DNA of 64,000 nt from positions 62,001 to 126,000 of the forward strand of contig NZ_JNZP01000020.1 of assembly GCF_000725545.1 (NCBI RefSeq). The letters are read 5' to 3'. The notes beneath the pieces were generated by a model that saw nothing but the letters and a program-made list of their open reading frames with translations, did not search any database and was not told where the DNA came from. The DNA comes from Streptomyces exfoliatus (GTDB lineage Bacteria; Actinomycetota; Actinomycetes; Streptomycetales; Streptomycetaceae). The position numbers were made by a program, and so were the translations under genes. Shown piece after piece: positions 16,978-28,783 of the stretch; the stretch's first letter is position 1, and each line of letters starts with the position of its first letter.

Positions 16978-17173
16978 GGGCGCAACCTACCCAAGCGGCC
17001 GCCCCCGGCAAGTCCCTCCCGTGGACGAGGGCCGACTACCGCGTCCGTGGTAGTTCCGCGGCGACTGCCGCAGCCGTGGCAGCCGGAAGAGTCCGCGTCC
17101 GTCGGACGACCGGCGGGGGGTGCGGCGGACATGCTCGGGGGACATTCCGTCGCAGGAGGAGAAGGAGCACGTC

Positions 17174-17548
17174 ATGCACGACCGTTACTCGCTCGCCGAG
17201 GTCCAGCCGCTCGCCGCCGATGTCCTCCACGTGAGCGCCGGGCGGCTGGGCGCGAGCATCGCCGCGGTGCTCGGCCTGATCGGCGTGGGCCTCGCCTGGC
17301 GGGCCCTGCGCCGCTCCTGGCGGACCGGGGCCGTCGCGGCGCTCGCGGCGGGGCTGCTCGCCGTCGCCCTCGGCGGCCTCGTCGCCGCCACCGCGTCCGG
17401 TGGCCTCGGCACCGGCAACGGCCTGGGCGGCGCCTACGTCGGTCTGCTGGTGGGGCTGCTCGCGACGGCCCTCGGCGGACGGGCCCTCACCCGCCCCGCG
17501 GCCGCCCGCCGCTCCGGTCGCGCGACCGACCGGAGCCCGGCCGCCTGA
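17174..17548 (+). CDS. Small membrane protein (DUF6223-like)
   Basis: 124 residues with three hydrophobic segments (LGASIAAVLGLIGVGLAW, GAVAALAAGLLAVALGGLVAA, LGGAYVGLLVGLLATALGG) and a basic tail. ATG at 17174 is preceded by GGAGAAGGAG. The layout recalls DUF6223 proteins; that family assignment is tentative. Divergent from the sensor kinase with 196 bp between starts. Confidence 0.65.
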   Translation: MHDRYSLAEVQPLAADVLHVSAGRLGASIAAVLGLIGVGLAWRALRRSWRTGAVAALAAGLLAVALGGLVAATASGGLGTGNGLGGAYVGLLVGLLATALGGRALTRPAAARRSGRATDRSPAA

Positions 17549-17664
17549 TCCCGTGGGCTCACGAGGCGCCGGGGCCGGACGCCGCGCCGACGGCGGGGGA
17601 GGAACGGCCCCGGCTCGCGGGGGCCGATCATCCCGAAATGCGCCCAAGTGGGTGCGATGTTGAG

Positions 17665-18093
17665 ATGAGCCAGCGCAACTTCTATCTGACGTCCGCCATG
17701 GAGCTGCGCCACGGCGAGAACGCCGCCCTCCTCGACAGTGCCAACCCCGAGATGGCGGTGGCGCTGACGACCGGCATGCTCCTCGACTCCGTTGCCATCC
17801 GGATCGGCGGCCCCCGGGCCTGGGACGAGGACCTCACCGTCGACCTCGTTCTCACCGACGAACAGCGCCACTACCGCCTGACCCTCCACAACGGGGCCCT
17901 CACCCACCGCGTCGTCACGGACCCGCGCACCCCGGCCGGGGTGACCGTCACCCTCACCAAGCCGCAGCTCCTGGGCGTCCTCGCGGGCAAGGGCCTCGAC
18001 GGCATCGCCACGACGGGGGACCCGGCGGTCCTCACCCGCCTGTTCTCGTACGTGACGAAGCCCGATCCCGCCTTCCCGATCGTGACGCCCTGA
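17665..18093 (+). pseudogene. Alkyl-sulfatase C-terminal fragment
   Basis: 142 residues that match the end of Bds1-type alkyl sulfatases: RNFYLTSAMELRHG is the last helix of the dimerisation domain, and MLLDSVAIRIGGPRAWDEDL onwards is the SCP2-like C-terminal domain (YRLTLHNGALTHRVV, VTVTLTKPQLLGVL). The catalytic metallo-beta-lactamase domain of about 400 residues is absent upstream. The open frame is intact from ATG 17665 but has no convincing ribosome-binding site. Probably a relic; a free-standing sterol-carrier-like protein is the alternative. Confidence 0.65.
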
Positions 18094-18204
18094 CCCGCTG
18101 AACCCCCAGAGGGCATGTGGTCCAGCGCACACCGGCGGGGTCGATGACTCCGCCGGTCGCCGTCGGTCATACGGGTGACACCGTCGCATCGAGGAAGGCC
18201 CGCC

Positions 18205-18876
18205 ATGACCGACATGCTCTCCGCGCCCCACAACGCTCTCCCCACCGCGCCGACGTCCCGCCCCGCGGCGCGGTGGGCCGCCGCCGGTGGTGTGGTGGCG
18301 GGGCCGCTGTTCCTGGCGGTCGGAATCGCCCAGGGCTTCGCGCGCGACGGCTTCGACTTCACCCGGAACGCGATCAGCCAACTCGCCCTCGGTCCGGCGG
18401 GATGGATCCAGACCGCGAGCTTCGTGCTCACCGGTGCGCTGCTGATCGCCGGCGCGACCGGGCTGCGGCGGGTGCTGCGCGGTGGCCCCGGTGCGACGTG
18501 GGGGGCGGCCCTGGTGGGCGTGTTCGGCGTCTCCTTCTGGGTCGCGGCGGCCTTCCCCGCCGACGCCGGTGCGGGCTTTCCCGTCGGGGCGCCGGAGGAG
18601 ACCGTGATGAGCGGGCACGGCGCCGTCCACATGTTCGGCGGCATGATCGGCTACCTCGCCCTGTGCGCCGCGCTCGTCGTCCTGGCCCGTCCGCTCGCCG
18701 CCCGGGGCCTCCGGGGCTGGGCCGTCGCGTCCCGCGCCGTACCCGTGGCCGTACTCGCCGGGTTCATGGCCTCGGCCGCCTCGGTCCTGGCGTTCACCGC
18801 CGGCGCCGGCCTCGGGCTGCTGTGGCTGAGCGCGGTGACGGCCCGGCTGTCGGCCGGCGCGGGATCCGACAAGTGA
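18205..18876 (+). CDS. DUF998 membrane protein
   Basis: 223 residues, six predicted membrane helices, with the DUF998 pattern: GGVVAGPLFLAVGIAQGFAR, FDFTRNAISQLALGPAGWIQ after the first helix, and HMFGGMIGYLALCAALVVLA later. ATG follows GAGGAAGG at 18191. Its stop is directly adjacent to that of the convergent sigma factor (no gap). Function unknown. Confidence 0.88.
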   Translation: MTDMLSAPHNALPTAPTSRPAARWAAAGGVVAGPLFLAVGIAQGFARDGFDFTRNAISQLALGPAGWIQTASFVLTGALLIAGATGLRRVLRGGPGATWGAALVGVFGVSFWVAAAFPADAGAGFPVGAPEETVMSGHGAVHMFGGMIGYLALCAALVVLARPLAARGLRGWAVASRAVPVAVLAGFMASAASVLAFTAGAGLGLLWLSAVTARLSAGAGSDK

Positions 18877-19875
18877 TCAGTCGTGAAAGCCGGGTTCGCC
18901 TCCCTCGCCCGGCCGATCCGAACCCAGCCGGTCCGGCAGGTCGAACAGCGGGAAGAGGCGCGCGGTGTCGCGGAAGGCGGTGACGCTCGCGATGCGGTCA
19001 CCCGAGAACTCGACGACCTGGAGAGCCCAGGGCTCGTAACCCGCCCCGTCCGCACAGGGCCGGTACTGGCCGAAGGCGGGCGAACCGTTCGCCACGGTCG
19101 GGACGAGCCGCGATCCGCGGCAGCCGACGGCCGGTCCCGCCAGCCACGACCGGATGTCGGCGACCCCGCGCATCCACTTCGCGTACGGCGGCAGGGACAA
19201 GGTGGCGTCGACGTGGAGCAGCATGTTCAGCTCCTCCACGTCGTACCGGGAGAACGCCGTGGCGTAACGCTCGGCGAGGACCCGCCGGACGCCCTCGGGC
19301 GCCGGGGAGCCGAGCCCGCCGATGCTCGCACGGCGATCGGCCAGGGTGGCGCGGGCCCGCTGCAGGGCGCTGTTGACGGAGGCGACGGTGGAGCCGTGCA
19401 GGTCGGCGACCTCGCGGGCGGAGAAGCCCAGGACGTCCCGCAGGATCAGCGTGGCCCGTTGCTTGGGCGGCAGGTGCTGGAGCGCGGCGACGAACGCCAG
19501 CCGCACCGACTCGGCGGCCGTCACCGCGGCCCCCGGATCACCGCCGGGCAGGGGATCGATCCACAGCACGCCGTCCGCCGGCGCGCCCGGTGGCGTGGCA
19601 CCGTCCGCGGGCCCGGACAGGTCCATCGGCAGCGCCCGCCGCTTCCCGGCGGCGAGGGCGTCCAGGCACACGTTGGTGGCGATCCGGTACACCCACGACC
19701 GCAGGGACGACCGGCCCTCGAACCGCTCGATGTTCTGCCAGGCCCGGACGACGGCCTGCTGCACGGCGTCCTCGGCCTCGGCGTGCGACCCCAGCATCCG
19801 GTAGCAGTACCGGAGCAACTCTGCCCGATACGCCTCCAGTTCCCGCACCGCCCCAGCCGCTCCCGCGTCCGTCAT
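18877..19875 (-). CDS. ECF sigma factor with SnoaL-like C-terminus (SigG type)
   Basis: 332 residues. Region 2: ELLRYCYRMLGSHAEAEDAV and SSLRSWVYRIATNVCLDALA; region 4: LPPKQRATLILRDVLGFSAREVADLHGSTVASVNSALQRAR. Residues 200-325 form a SnoaL-like domain (MLLHVDATLSLPPYAKWMRG, ALQVVEFSGDRIASVTAFRD). This plan is that of the SigG-like ECF group, distinct from the ECF41-type gene at 13492. No anti-sigma gene is adjacent; the fused domain probably modulates activity. Confidence 0.9.
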   Translation of the reverse strand: MTDAGAAGAVRELEAYRAELLRYCYRMLGSHAEAEDAVQQAVVRAWQNIERFEGRSSLRSWVYRIATNVCLDALAAGKRRALPMDLSGPADGATPPGAPADGVLWIDPLPGGDPGAAVTAAESVRLAFVAALQHLPPKQRATLILRDVLGFSAREVADLHGSTVASVNSALQRARATLADRRASIGGLGSPAPEGVRRVLAERYATAFSRYDVEELNMLLHVDATLSLPPYAKWMRGVADIRSWLAGPAVGCRGSRLVPTVANGSPAFGQYRPCADGAGYEPWALQVVEFSGDRIASVTAFRDTARLFPLFDLPDRLGSDRPGEGGEPGFHD

Positions 19876-20248
19876 CCCCCACCCCTCCCGGATCGCCCAC
19901 CTCGGCGCACAGGTACCCCGCCGGTCCGACTGGCGCCACGATAAGCCCAGCTCACGAGCTGCGAGCCGGTCCGGCCCCGGTAAGTGCCCTCAGACCCCCG
20001 AGCGGCGGCCGAGGATCTCGCGGGCCCGCAGGGGCACTCCGAGCCGACAGGACGCGGCCCAGCACTGCGGACCGCCTGAGTCACACCGCGGCCCGGGTCG
20101 CTCGCGCAGCGGGCCCTGCCGGTTGGTTGATCGCTCTTGTGACGAGATGCCGTAGGGGACATTCGGGTGGAGTGCGGCGTGTGCCGCAACTGCCGATGCC
20201 CCGACCGCAGTCGTTGTGCGCAGTGGCACGACGACCGAGGAGGCATTC
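19876..20248. other. Intergenic, no gene seen
   Basis: 373 bp between divergent genes. It must contain the sigma-factor promoter (minus) and the promoter of the gene at 20249. GAGGAGG at 20237-20243 is the ribosome-binding site of the latter. AGTGCCCTC at 19983 and GGGGCACT at 20031 are a loose inverted pair. Nothing else is supported. Confidence 0.4.
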
Positions 20249-20590
20249 GTGACTGGTTTTCAGGCTTTCACCACCGGCACCGCGGCGCTGAGGGATCTCG
20301 ACCCGTACCGCTTTCCCGCCGCGCTCGTCGACGATCTGCCGGAGCGGACGTCGACGGTCTGGGGCGTCCTGGAGCCCGGCGACGACCTGCTGACCGCGCC
20401 GGAGCCGACGGGCCGTCCGTCCGCCGATCGTCTGGAGCCGGCCGACCGGCGCCGTCTGGAGCTGCACGCCGCTCTCACCACCGCGGGTATCGCACCCCTG
20501 CCGGGCGACATGGATGCCATCGAGGCCCTGTGCCGACTGGGCGACACCACCCATGTCGCGCTGCGGCGGTGGATCTGCCACGCCATGTGA
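20249..20590 (+). CDS. Hypothetical protein
   Basis: 113 residues, no recognised family. GTG start 6 bp after GAGGAGG. The protein begins MTGFQAFTTGTAALRDLDPY and has DAIEALCRLGDTTHVALRRW near the end; it looks soluble and helical. Monocistronic; its stop is convergent with the xyloglucanase gene 62 bp away. Confidence 0.65.
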   Translation: MTGFQAFTTGTAALRDLDPYRFPAALVDDLPERTSTVWGVLEPGDDLLTAPEPTGRPSADRLEPADRRRLELHAALTTAGIAPLPGDMDAIEALCRLGDTTHVALRRWICHAM

Positions 20591-20652
20591 TGCTCACGGG
20601 CCGTGGCGGGGCCGCGGGCACAACGGCCCGCGGCCCCGCTCGGGCGTCGGTG

Positions 20653-23277
20653 TCAGGACGGGTCGCCGTACTGGAGGCCGCGTCCGTTGGTGCCGATGTA
20701 GACGCGCCCGTAGGTGTCGGGGTCGCCGGTGACGACGCCGCTGCCGCCGATGCTGCCCCACTGGTGGGCGTCGTCGTTGACGCGGATCCAGGTGGCGCCC
20801 TTGTCGGTCGAGCGGAAGACGCCCGTGACGTCCTTGACGGTGCCGATCAGGTACAGGGCCTGGTAGGAGGCGCCCGGCGCGGCCTTGCCGAAGCCGAGGG
20901 CGGAGGCGGACCGCACCGTGGTGAGCGTGGTGAAGGTGCGGCCGCCGTCCGTGGAGTGCAGCACTCCCTTGTCGCCGCCGGCGATCCACAGGTCCCCTGC
21001 GATGCCGGGGACGGCCGTGAGCCGGCCGGCGGGCAGGCCGGTGGCGCGTGCGGTGAAGGTCGCGCCGCCGTCGGTGCTGGCGTGGAGCGTGCCGCCGGCC
21101 AGGGAGTAGAAGGTCCTGGCCGAGGAGCGGTCGGCGACGACCACGGCGCCGGTGCCCAGTCCGCCGACCCTCGACCAGCTCGCCCCCTTGTCGGTCGAGC
21201 GGTACGGGGCCTGCCCCTCCTCGGTCCAGACGATGGCGGAGCCGTCCGCGGAGAGCGCGACCTGCCCGCTGTCGGCGCCGCCCACCGGCTCCGACGGGAA
21301 GCCGCTCCAGTTGCTGCCGCCGTCGGTGGAGTAGGCGCCGTCCTGCGCGCCGCCGCGGCCGACGCGGACCATCATCGACGGGTTGGACTGGGCGAAATCG
21401 ATGTCCGTGCTGTTGGTCATCATCGGATTGCCCAGCCGCCCGGCCGGGACCTTGGTCAGGTCGTCGTGGCGGAAACCGCCTTGGTCGCCCATGGCGGTGA
21501 TGACGGTGGCACCGCCGGGCGGGGCGATGGCGTCCATCAGCGCGGTCTCCTCAAGGCCCCGCGCCCCCGCGGTCCAGTGGCTGGTGCCGCCGCCGTCGGT
21601 GGCGTGGGCGTCCTTGCTGCGCCAGATGCCGTTGCCGGTGCCGTACAGCACGTGCCCGGAGTCGAACGGGTCGATGGCCAGGGCGGTCATCCAGTGCCCG
21701 GTGTGGGTGCCGACGTAGGGAGCGGCGGAGGCGTTCCGCACCGACTTGTCCGCCAGTGCCTTCCAGGTCGTGCCGCCGTCGGTGGTGCGGTAGATCTCGT
21801 CCTCGGGCCACCAGCGGTCGAGGGTGGTCACCATCACCGTGGACGGCTTGCGCGGGTCGACGGCCAGGCCGGAGAACCCGTACGAGCCGCGGGACGGGGT
21901 GATGTCCTTCCACGTCCCGCCGGCCGGCGTGTGCTTCCAGACCGAGCCCGCGGTCACGCCGTTGGGTCCGAGGGCGTTTGTGTACGTCAGGTACAGCGAG
22001 CCGTCACCGGAGAGCACGCCGTGCTGCGGCAACTGGCCCGTGGGCTGGCCGGGGACGGCCTGCCAGGTGCTGCCGCCGTCGGTGGAGCGGTAGAGGGAGG
22101 TGGACCTGTCGGCGACGCCGACGTAGATCGTCCTGCTGCCGGCCGGGCCGTACGTCACGAAGGAGATGCCCGCACCACTGCCCGCACCGTCCTTGACGGG
22201 GAACGAGGACACCTGCCGCCACGTCGCACCGCTGTCCGTGCTGCGCCACAGCCCGTTCTTACGGGTGCCGAGGAGCAGGGTGCCGTTGTTCGCGGGGTCG
22301 ATCACGAGCCGCTCGCCCGCCCCGCGGCCGTCCTCGTTGGCGCCCAGCTTGAAGGGCAGGTCGGTGCGCTGGAAGGTGCGGCCGCGGTCGGTGGAGCGCA
22401 GGAGCGCGCCGTTGCCCGCCCAGCTGTTGGTGTAGGTGCCCGCCGCGAGGTAGAGCCGGTCGGGGTCGACGGGGTCGGTGGCCAGCGCGTCGATGCCCAG
22501 CAGGTTCCAGTCCTTCTCGCCGACCCAGTCGGTCAGCGGGATCCACTGCTCGGCCGCGACGTCCCAGCGGTAGGCGCCGCCCATGTCGGTGCGGGCGTAC
22601 AGCAGGCCCTTCGCGCGCGGGTTGAACACCAGCCCTGTGACATAACCGCCGCCCACCACCTGGGCGTTCTTCCATGCGTACGGTCCGGTTCCGGCCGTCT
22701 GGGACTCGGCCGTCCTCACCAGCTTCCACTGCTGGTTGGTGCTGCCCTTGCCGGGGTACTGGATGACTCCCGCGCCCTCGGCGGTGGAGCCGCCGGAGAC
22801 GTCCAGGACCTGGCCGCTCCCGCGCGAGGTGAGGGTGACGGCGTCGGAACCGCTCACACCGTCGATCCGCCACTCCTGGGAGGGGGAGGAGCTGTCGGTC
22901 TGCTGCTCGGCGGAGGCCGCCGGGGCGGACGAACCGCCGGCTATGCCGAGCACCTTGCCGCTGTTGCGGTTCACCAGCTCGTAGTGGCCGTTCCCGGCGG
23001 GTCGCAGCTTCCACTGCTGGTTGGCGGTGTTCTGGTCGGTCCACTGCTGGATGCGGGTGCCGTCGGCGGTGGAGAAGGCGTTGACGTCGAGGGCCTTGCC
23101 GCTGCGTACGGAGATCAGCCGGTAATAGGCGTCGGTGTCGACCGTCGCGGCCTGCGAGTCGTCCTGCACGAACAGGAGGTACGGCACGACGAGCGCGGGC
23201 GCTCCGAGCAGCAGTCCTGTCGCGGTCCAGCGACGGCGGTGACGCCCGCGGCGCCCACCGTTCGTGGGGTTCTTCAT
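20653..23277 (-). CDS. Secreted GH74 xyloglucanase with N-terminal ricin-type CBM13
   Basis: 874 residues. Residues 1-50: basic, hydrophobic export signal ending near SQAA. Residues 52-195: ricin-B/CBM13 repeats (three QxW-type units: NQQWKLRP, SQEWRIDG, NQQWKLVR). Residues 199-874: two seven-bladed propellers of GH74 opening WKNAQVVGGGYVTGLVFNP, with TDMGGAYRW (about 229) and MGDQGGF (about 596) holding the two Asp positions expected to be catalytic. Repeated blade motifs S/T-TDGG-x-TW run through. An N-terminal lectin is unusual; GH74 enzymes more often carry C-terminal CBMs. AAGGAG precedes the ATG. It lies 84 bp behind the xylanase gene and is likely co-transcribed. Confidence 0.92.
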   Translation of the reverse strand: MKNPTNGGRRGRHRRRWTATGLLLGAPALVVPYLLFVQDDSQAATVDTDAYYRLISVRSGKALDVNAFSTADGTRIQQWTDQNTANQQWKLRPAGNGHYELVNRNSGKVLGIAGGSSAPAASAEQQTDSSSPSQEWRIDGVSGSDAVTLTSRGSGQVLDVSGGSTAEGAGVIQYPGKGSTNQQWKLVRTAESQTAGTGPYAWKNAQVVGGGYVTGLVFNPRAKGLLYARTDMGGAYRWDVAAEQWIPLTDWVGEKDWNLLGIDALATDPVDPDRLYLAAGTYTNSWAGNGALLRSTDRGRTFQRTDLPFKLGANEDGRGAGERLVIDPANNGTLLLGTRKNGLWRSTDSGATWRQVSSFPVKDGAGSGAGISFVTYGPAGSRTIYVGVADRSTSLYRSTDGGSTWQAVPGQPTGQLPQHGVLSGDGSLYLTYTNALGPNGVTAGSVWKHTPAGGTWKDITPSRGSYGFSGLAVDPRKPSTVMVTTLDRWWPEDEIYRTTDGGTTWKALADKSVRNASAAPYVGTHTGHWMTALAIDPFDSGHVLYGTGNGIWRSKDAHATDGGGTSHWTAGARGLEETALMDAIAPPGGATVITAMGDQGGFRHDDLTKVPAGRLGNPMMTNSTDIDFAQSNPSMMVRVGRGGAQDGAYSTDGGSNWSGFPSEPVGGADSGQVALSADGSAIVWTEEGQAPYRSTDKGASWSRVGGLGTGAVVVADRSSARTFYSLAGGTLHASTDGGATFTARATGLPAGRLTAVPGIAGDLWIAGGDKGVLHSTDGGRTFTTLTTVRSASALGFGKAAPGASYQALYLIGTVKDVTGVFRSTDKGATWIRVNDDAHQWGSIGGSGVVTGDPDTYGRVYIGTNGRGLQYGDPS

Positions 23278-23361
23278 GGGGGGTTGTTTCTCCTTGCGTG
23301 TCACCGTGGAACGGCAGTTCAGCCGCCTGGACCCGGAACAGCGGGCGGCGGCGAGGAGCGG

Positions 23362-26040
<2,679 letters not shown>

Positions 26041-27639
26041 TCAGACCCCGGCCCGGCGCACGATGAAGGAGGCCTGACCGGCGAAGGCCCGGGTGCCGTC
26101 GGAGCCGTCGAGCCAGACGCCACCGTCGCGGTGGCGGAGGACCGACCCGGGATAGTTGTGCGCGTGCAGGGTCACGGACCCGGCGACCGCCCCGGGACGG
26201 GGACAGAAGGTGGCGTCTTCACGGAACAGTGCGCTGCCGTCGTCGGTGCTCAGCCGCAGCCGCAGGTAGTGGTGGCGAAGATACCGGCCGTCTGCGGCCC
26301 GGAAGGTGACGCACCGCGTGTCGGCCAGCCCCACGACGACCGTGAAGGTGACCCGCTGCCGTGTCCGCGTGCTGCTGGACGCGGAGACCCGGCCGAGCGT
26401 CGCGAAGTCGCCGTCGTACGTGACGTACAGGGCGGGCTGGTCCACGGACTCCAGCGACTGGGCGCCCAACGGGACGGTGCCCGCGACGGCGGACGGGACG
26501 GCGGACGGACTCACCGGGGACGGTCCGGCCGACGGGACGGTGCGCGACGGGCTCGGCGTGGGAGTGCCGACCGTGGGCGCGGCGAGGACGCCGGGCTCCC
26601 GAGGAGCCGGTTCGGGCCAGGCCGCGTAGGTGGCGGTCCCGGCGACGAGCACGGCGCCGGCGGCGAGGCTGACCAGCGGATGAGCGGTCACCGCGTGGAC
26701 CGCGCCGGTCAGCCCGCTGTGCAGACCGCCTCCCGCCGTCGCCCCCGCCCCCGCCCCCGTCGCCGTGGCCGTCGCTGTCGCCGTGCCGGCGGCGTGTGCC
26801 GTGACCAGCCCGGCGGCGCTCGCGGTCGTGCCCGACAGCAGCCCCTTGGCGGCCAGCGCGGCGAGGAGCCCGGCGGGGACGGCCAGCGGCGCGATGCCGA
26901 GGAGCAGGAGTTCGGCGGGAACCCGCTGCGTCGTCGGCGCCGTGCAGACCGGGCAGCCGCGGGTGTGTCGCGCGATCCGCTTGCGCCACACCGACGCACG
27001 GACACCGTCCCAGCCGGCGACGGTCTCGTCCAGCTGCGGACAGCGCGGGTCGGCCTCCAGGGCTGCGACGATCGTCCGGCTCAGGTCCAGCTGCTCGCGC
27101 ATGCGCTGCAGGCGTACTCCGACATGGGCGACGGAGAGCCCCGTCGCGGCGGCGATGTCGTCACGGCTCAGCAGGCCGGCGGACTCCTGCCACCACAGCG
27201 ACAGCAGCATCCGGTGGTCCGGGTCGAGCCACCGGCCGGCTTCGGCCACCTGGCGACGTTCGTCCGACACGTGCAGACGCAGGATCGTCACGTCCTCGTG
27301 CTCGGCGCCCGCGTCCGGTATCTCACGTGCCTGGTCGAGGACCGTGGTCCGGTCGGCGAAGGCGCGCTGCCGGTGCCAGTGGGTGTTGATCTGGCGCAGT
27401 GTGATCGACACCAACCAGGACCGGAAGCTCTCCGGTGCCCGCAGGGCGGGCAGGTCGCGCACCACGCGCAGCAGGGTCTCCTGGACGACGTCGTCGACGT
27501 CGGCATGTCCGCTCAGCGCTCGCCCGACGATGTTGTAGACCAAGGGCAGGTACGCGGCGATCAGCTCCTCGCGCGCCCGATCGTCACCGGCCTGCGCCGC
27601 GACGACCAGCCCCGCGTGGTCCGCGTCCATGAGCCCCAT
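26041..27639 (-). CDS. ECF sigma factor fused to ZAS motif, membrane segments and AbfB arabinose-binding domain
   Basis: 532 residues. Residues 5-190: ECF sigma regions 2 (LVYNIVGRALSGHADVDDVV) and 4 (LLSRDDIAAATGLSVAHVGV). Near residue 225: HTRGCPVC, the H-x3-C-x2-C motif of zinc anti-sigma domains. Residues 238-262 and 325-345: hydrophobic segments (AELLLLGIAPLAVPAGLLAA; LVSLAAGAVLVAGTATYAAW). Residues 360-395: Ser/Pro/Thr linker. Residues 396-532: AbfB-type arabinose-binding trefoil (SLESVDQPALYVTYDGDFAT, FTVVVGLADTRCVTFRAADG, GSVTLHAHNYPGSVLRHRDG). ATG 27639 follows GGAGG by 5 bp. Placed upstream of arabinoxylan and xyloglucan hydrolase genes, it looks like a one-protein surface sensor that controls them. 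Confidence 0.9.
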   Translation of the reverse strand: MGLMDADHAGLVVAAQAGDDRAREELIAAYLPLVYNIVGRALSGHADVDDVVQETLLRVVRDLPALRAPESFRSWLVSITLRQINTHWHRQRAFADRTTVLDQAREIPDAGAEHEDVTILRLHVSDERRQVAEAGRWLDPDHRMLLSLWWQESAGLLSRDDIAAATGLSVAHVGVRLQRMREQLDLSRTIVAALEADPRCPQLDETVAGWDGVRASVWRKRIARHTRGCPVCTAPTTQRVPAELLLLGIAPLAVPAGLLAALAAKGLLSGTTASAAGLVTAHAAGTATATATATGAGAGATAGGGLHSGLTGAVHAVTAHPLVSLAAGAVLVAGTATYAAWPEPAPREPGVLAAPTVGTPTPSPSRTVPSAGPSPVSPSAVPSAVAGTVPLGAQSLESVDQPALYVTYDGDFATLGRVSASSSTRTRQRVTFTVVVGLADTRCVTFRAADGRYLRHHYLRLRLSTDDGSALFREDATFCPRPGAVAGSVTLHAHNYPGSVLRHRDGGVWLDGSDGTRAFAGQASFIVRRAGV

Positions 27640-27680
27640 CCCCACCTCCCCCAGGGGAGATCCGCCGAGTAAGGCGCCTC

Positions 27681-27709
27681 ACCTTAGCGCCGGCGGGAGA
27701 AGCGACCAA
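27681..27709 (-). promoter_or_regulatory. Sigma-70-type promoter of the AbfB sigma gene
   Basis: Minus strand: -35 TTGGTC (27709-27704), 17-bp spacer, -10 TAAGGT (27686-27681), 41 bp before the ATG. Good match to HrdB-type promoters. Confidence 0.55.
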
Positions 27710-27930
27710 AGGCCGCACCGCGAACCACCGGTCCGCCCCGTGCCGACGCGGAGGGCCGGCGCCGCGGGTGCGTCGGTAGCCGTCGGCCCAGGGCCGCGCG
27801 ACCGGCCAGGGCGTGGTCGCCTCACCTGGAGCCGCTTGTGATCGCCAGATGGCCCGGCCCAAGAGTGGCCCAGTCGGCGCGCATGGAATTGGCCCGTGTG
27901 GGGGGTCAACTGCGCACTACCGTAAGCGAC

Positions 27931-28725
27931 ATGACAACAGGATCCACTTCGGCCGACCGGCCCACGTCCGTGCCCCTGGCCGAGGCGCCGATGCGTCAGG
28001 CCCGTAACTCCGCCGCCTTCTGGATCGCGACCGGCCGAGCCCGGGGGCACGAGGTCATCCGGCGCCGCGGATTCGTCGCGGTCGACGGTGACGAGCGTGC
28101 CGGCCTGCGGATCCTGATCCAGGAGTCCGACCTCGACCCGGGCGAGCTGGCCGAGTTGAGCGGGTTGAGCGAGCGGGCTCGCCGGGCCGCGAGGCCGGTG
28201 AACGCCGAGGATCCGTTCAGCTCGACCGACCTGAGCCACCTGGGCATGCGCAGCTGGCGGATGCCGGTCATGCTGCGCGGGCCGGGGCCCGTCGGCGAAC
28301 CGGAGTTGGACGTGATCCGCGTACGGCGGGCCGAGGACCTCCAGGCGGCTGAGCGGATCGTGATCGAGGGCTTCGAGCTGGCCGGATTCGAGCCCTACCG
28401 TCCCGGCGAGCTGTTCCCGACGGCGCTGATCGAGCAGCCGGGCGTGGACGTGTTCGTCGCCCTGCGCGACGGCGTGGCCGCGGGAGCCTGCGTCAGCGTC
28501 GTGGACGACGGCATCGGAAGCCACTACTGGGTCGGTACGTCGCCGGCCTTCCGGTCGAGTGGCGTGGGGCGGGCCGTCATGCTCGGTTCCCTCGCCCACC
28601 TGGCCGACCTGCCGGTCACGCTCACCGCTTCGAAGCTGGGCAGGCCGCTGTACGAGTCCCTCGGCTACACCGTCGCGGCGCCCTCGACCTGGTGGGCCTC
28701 TGCTCCTGCGACACCGTCGCGGTGA
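27931..28725 (+). CDS. GNAT-family N-acetyltransferase
   Basis: 264 residues. The GNAT core lies in the C-terminal half (residues 130-260): VIRVRRAEDLQAAERIVIEG, ACVSVVDDGIGSHYWVGTSP, the acetyl-CoA loop RSSGVGRAVM and LYESLGYTVAAPSTWW. The N-terminal half (RNSAAFWIATGRARGHEVIR) is conserved in this actinobacterial type. ATG at 27931 is chosen because the upstream open frame has no homology. Substrate unknown. Confidence 0.88.
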   Translation: MTTGSTSADRPTSVPLAEAPMRQARNSAAFWIATGRARGHEVIRRRGFVAVDGDERAGLRILIQESDLDPGELAELSGLSERARRAARPVNAEDPFSSTDLSHLGMRSWRMPVMLRGPGPVGEPELDVIRVRRAEDLQAAERIVIEGFELAGFEPYRPGELFPTALIEQPGVDVFVALRDGVAAGACVSVVDDGIGSHYWVGTSPAFRSSGVGRAVMLGSLAHLADLPVTLTASKLGRPLYESLGYTVAAPSTWWASAPATPSR

Positions 28726-28783
28726 AGCCCGCCGTCTGCCAGGACCCCGGCGGGGTCCTGGCCCGCGTCGGACAGGTGTGCGC

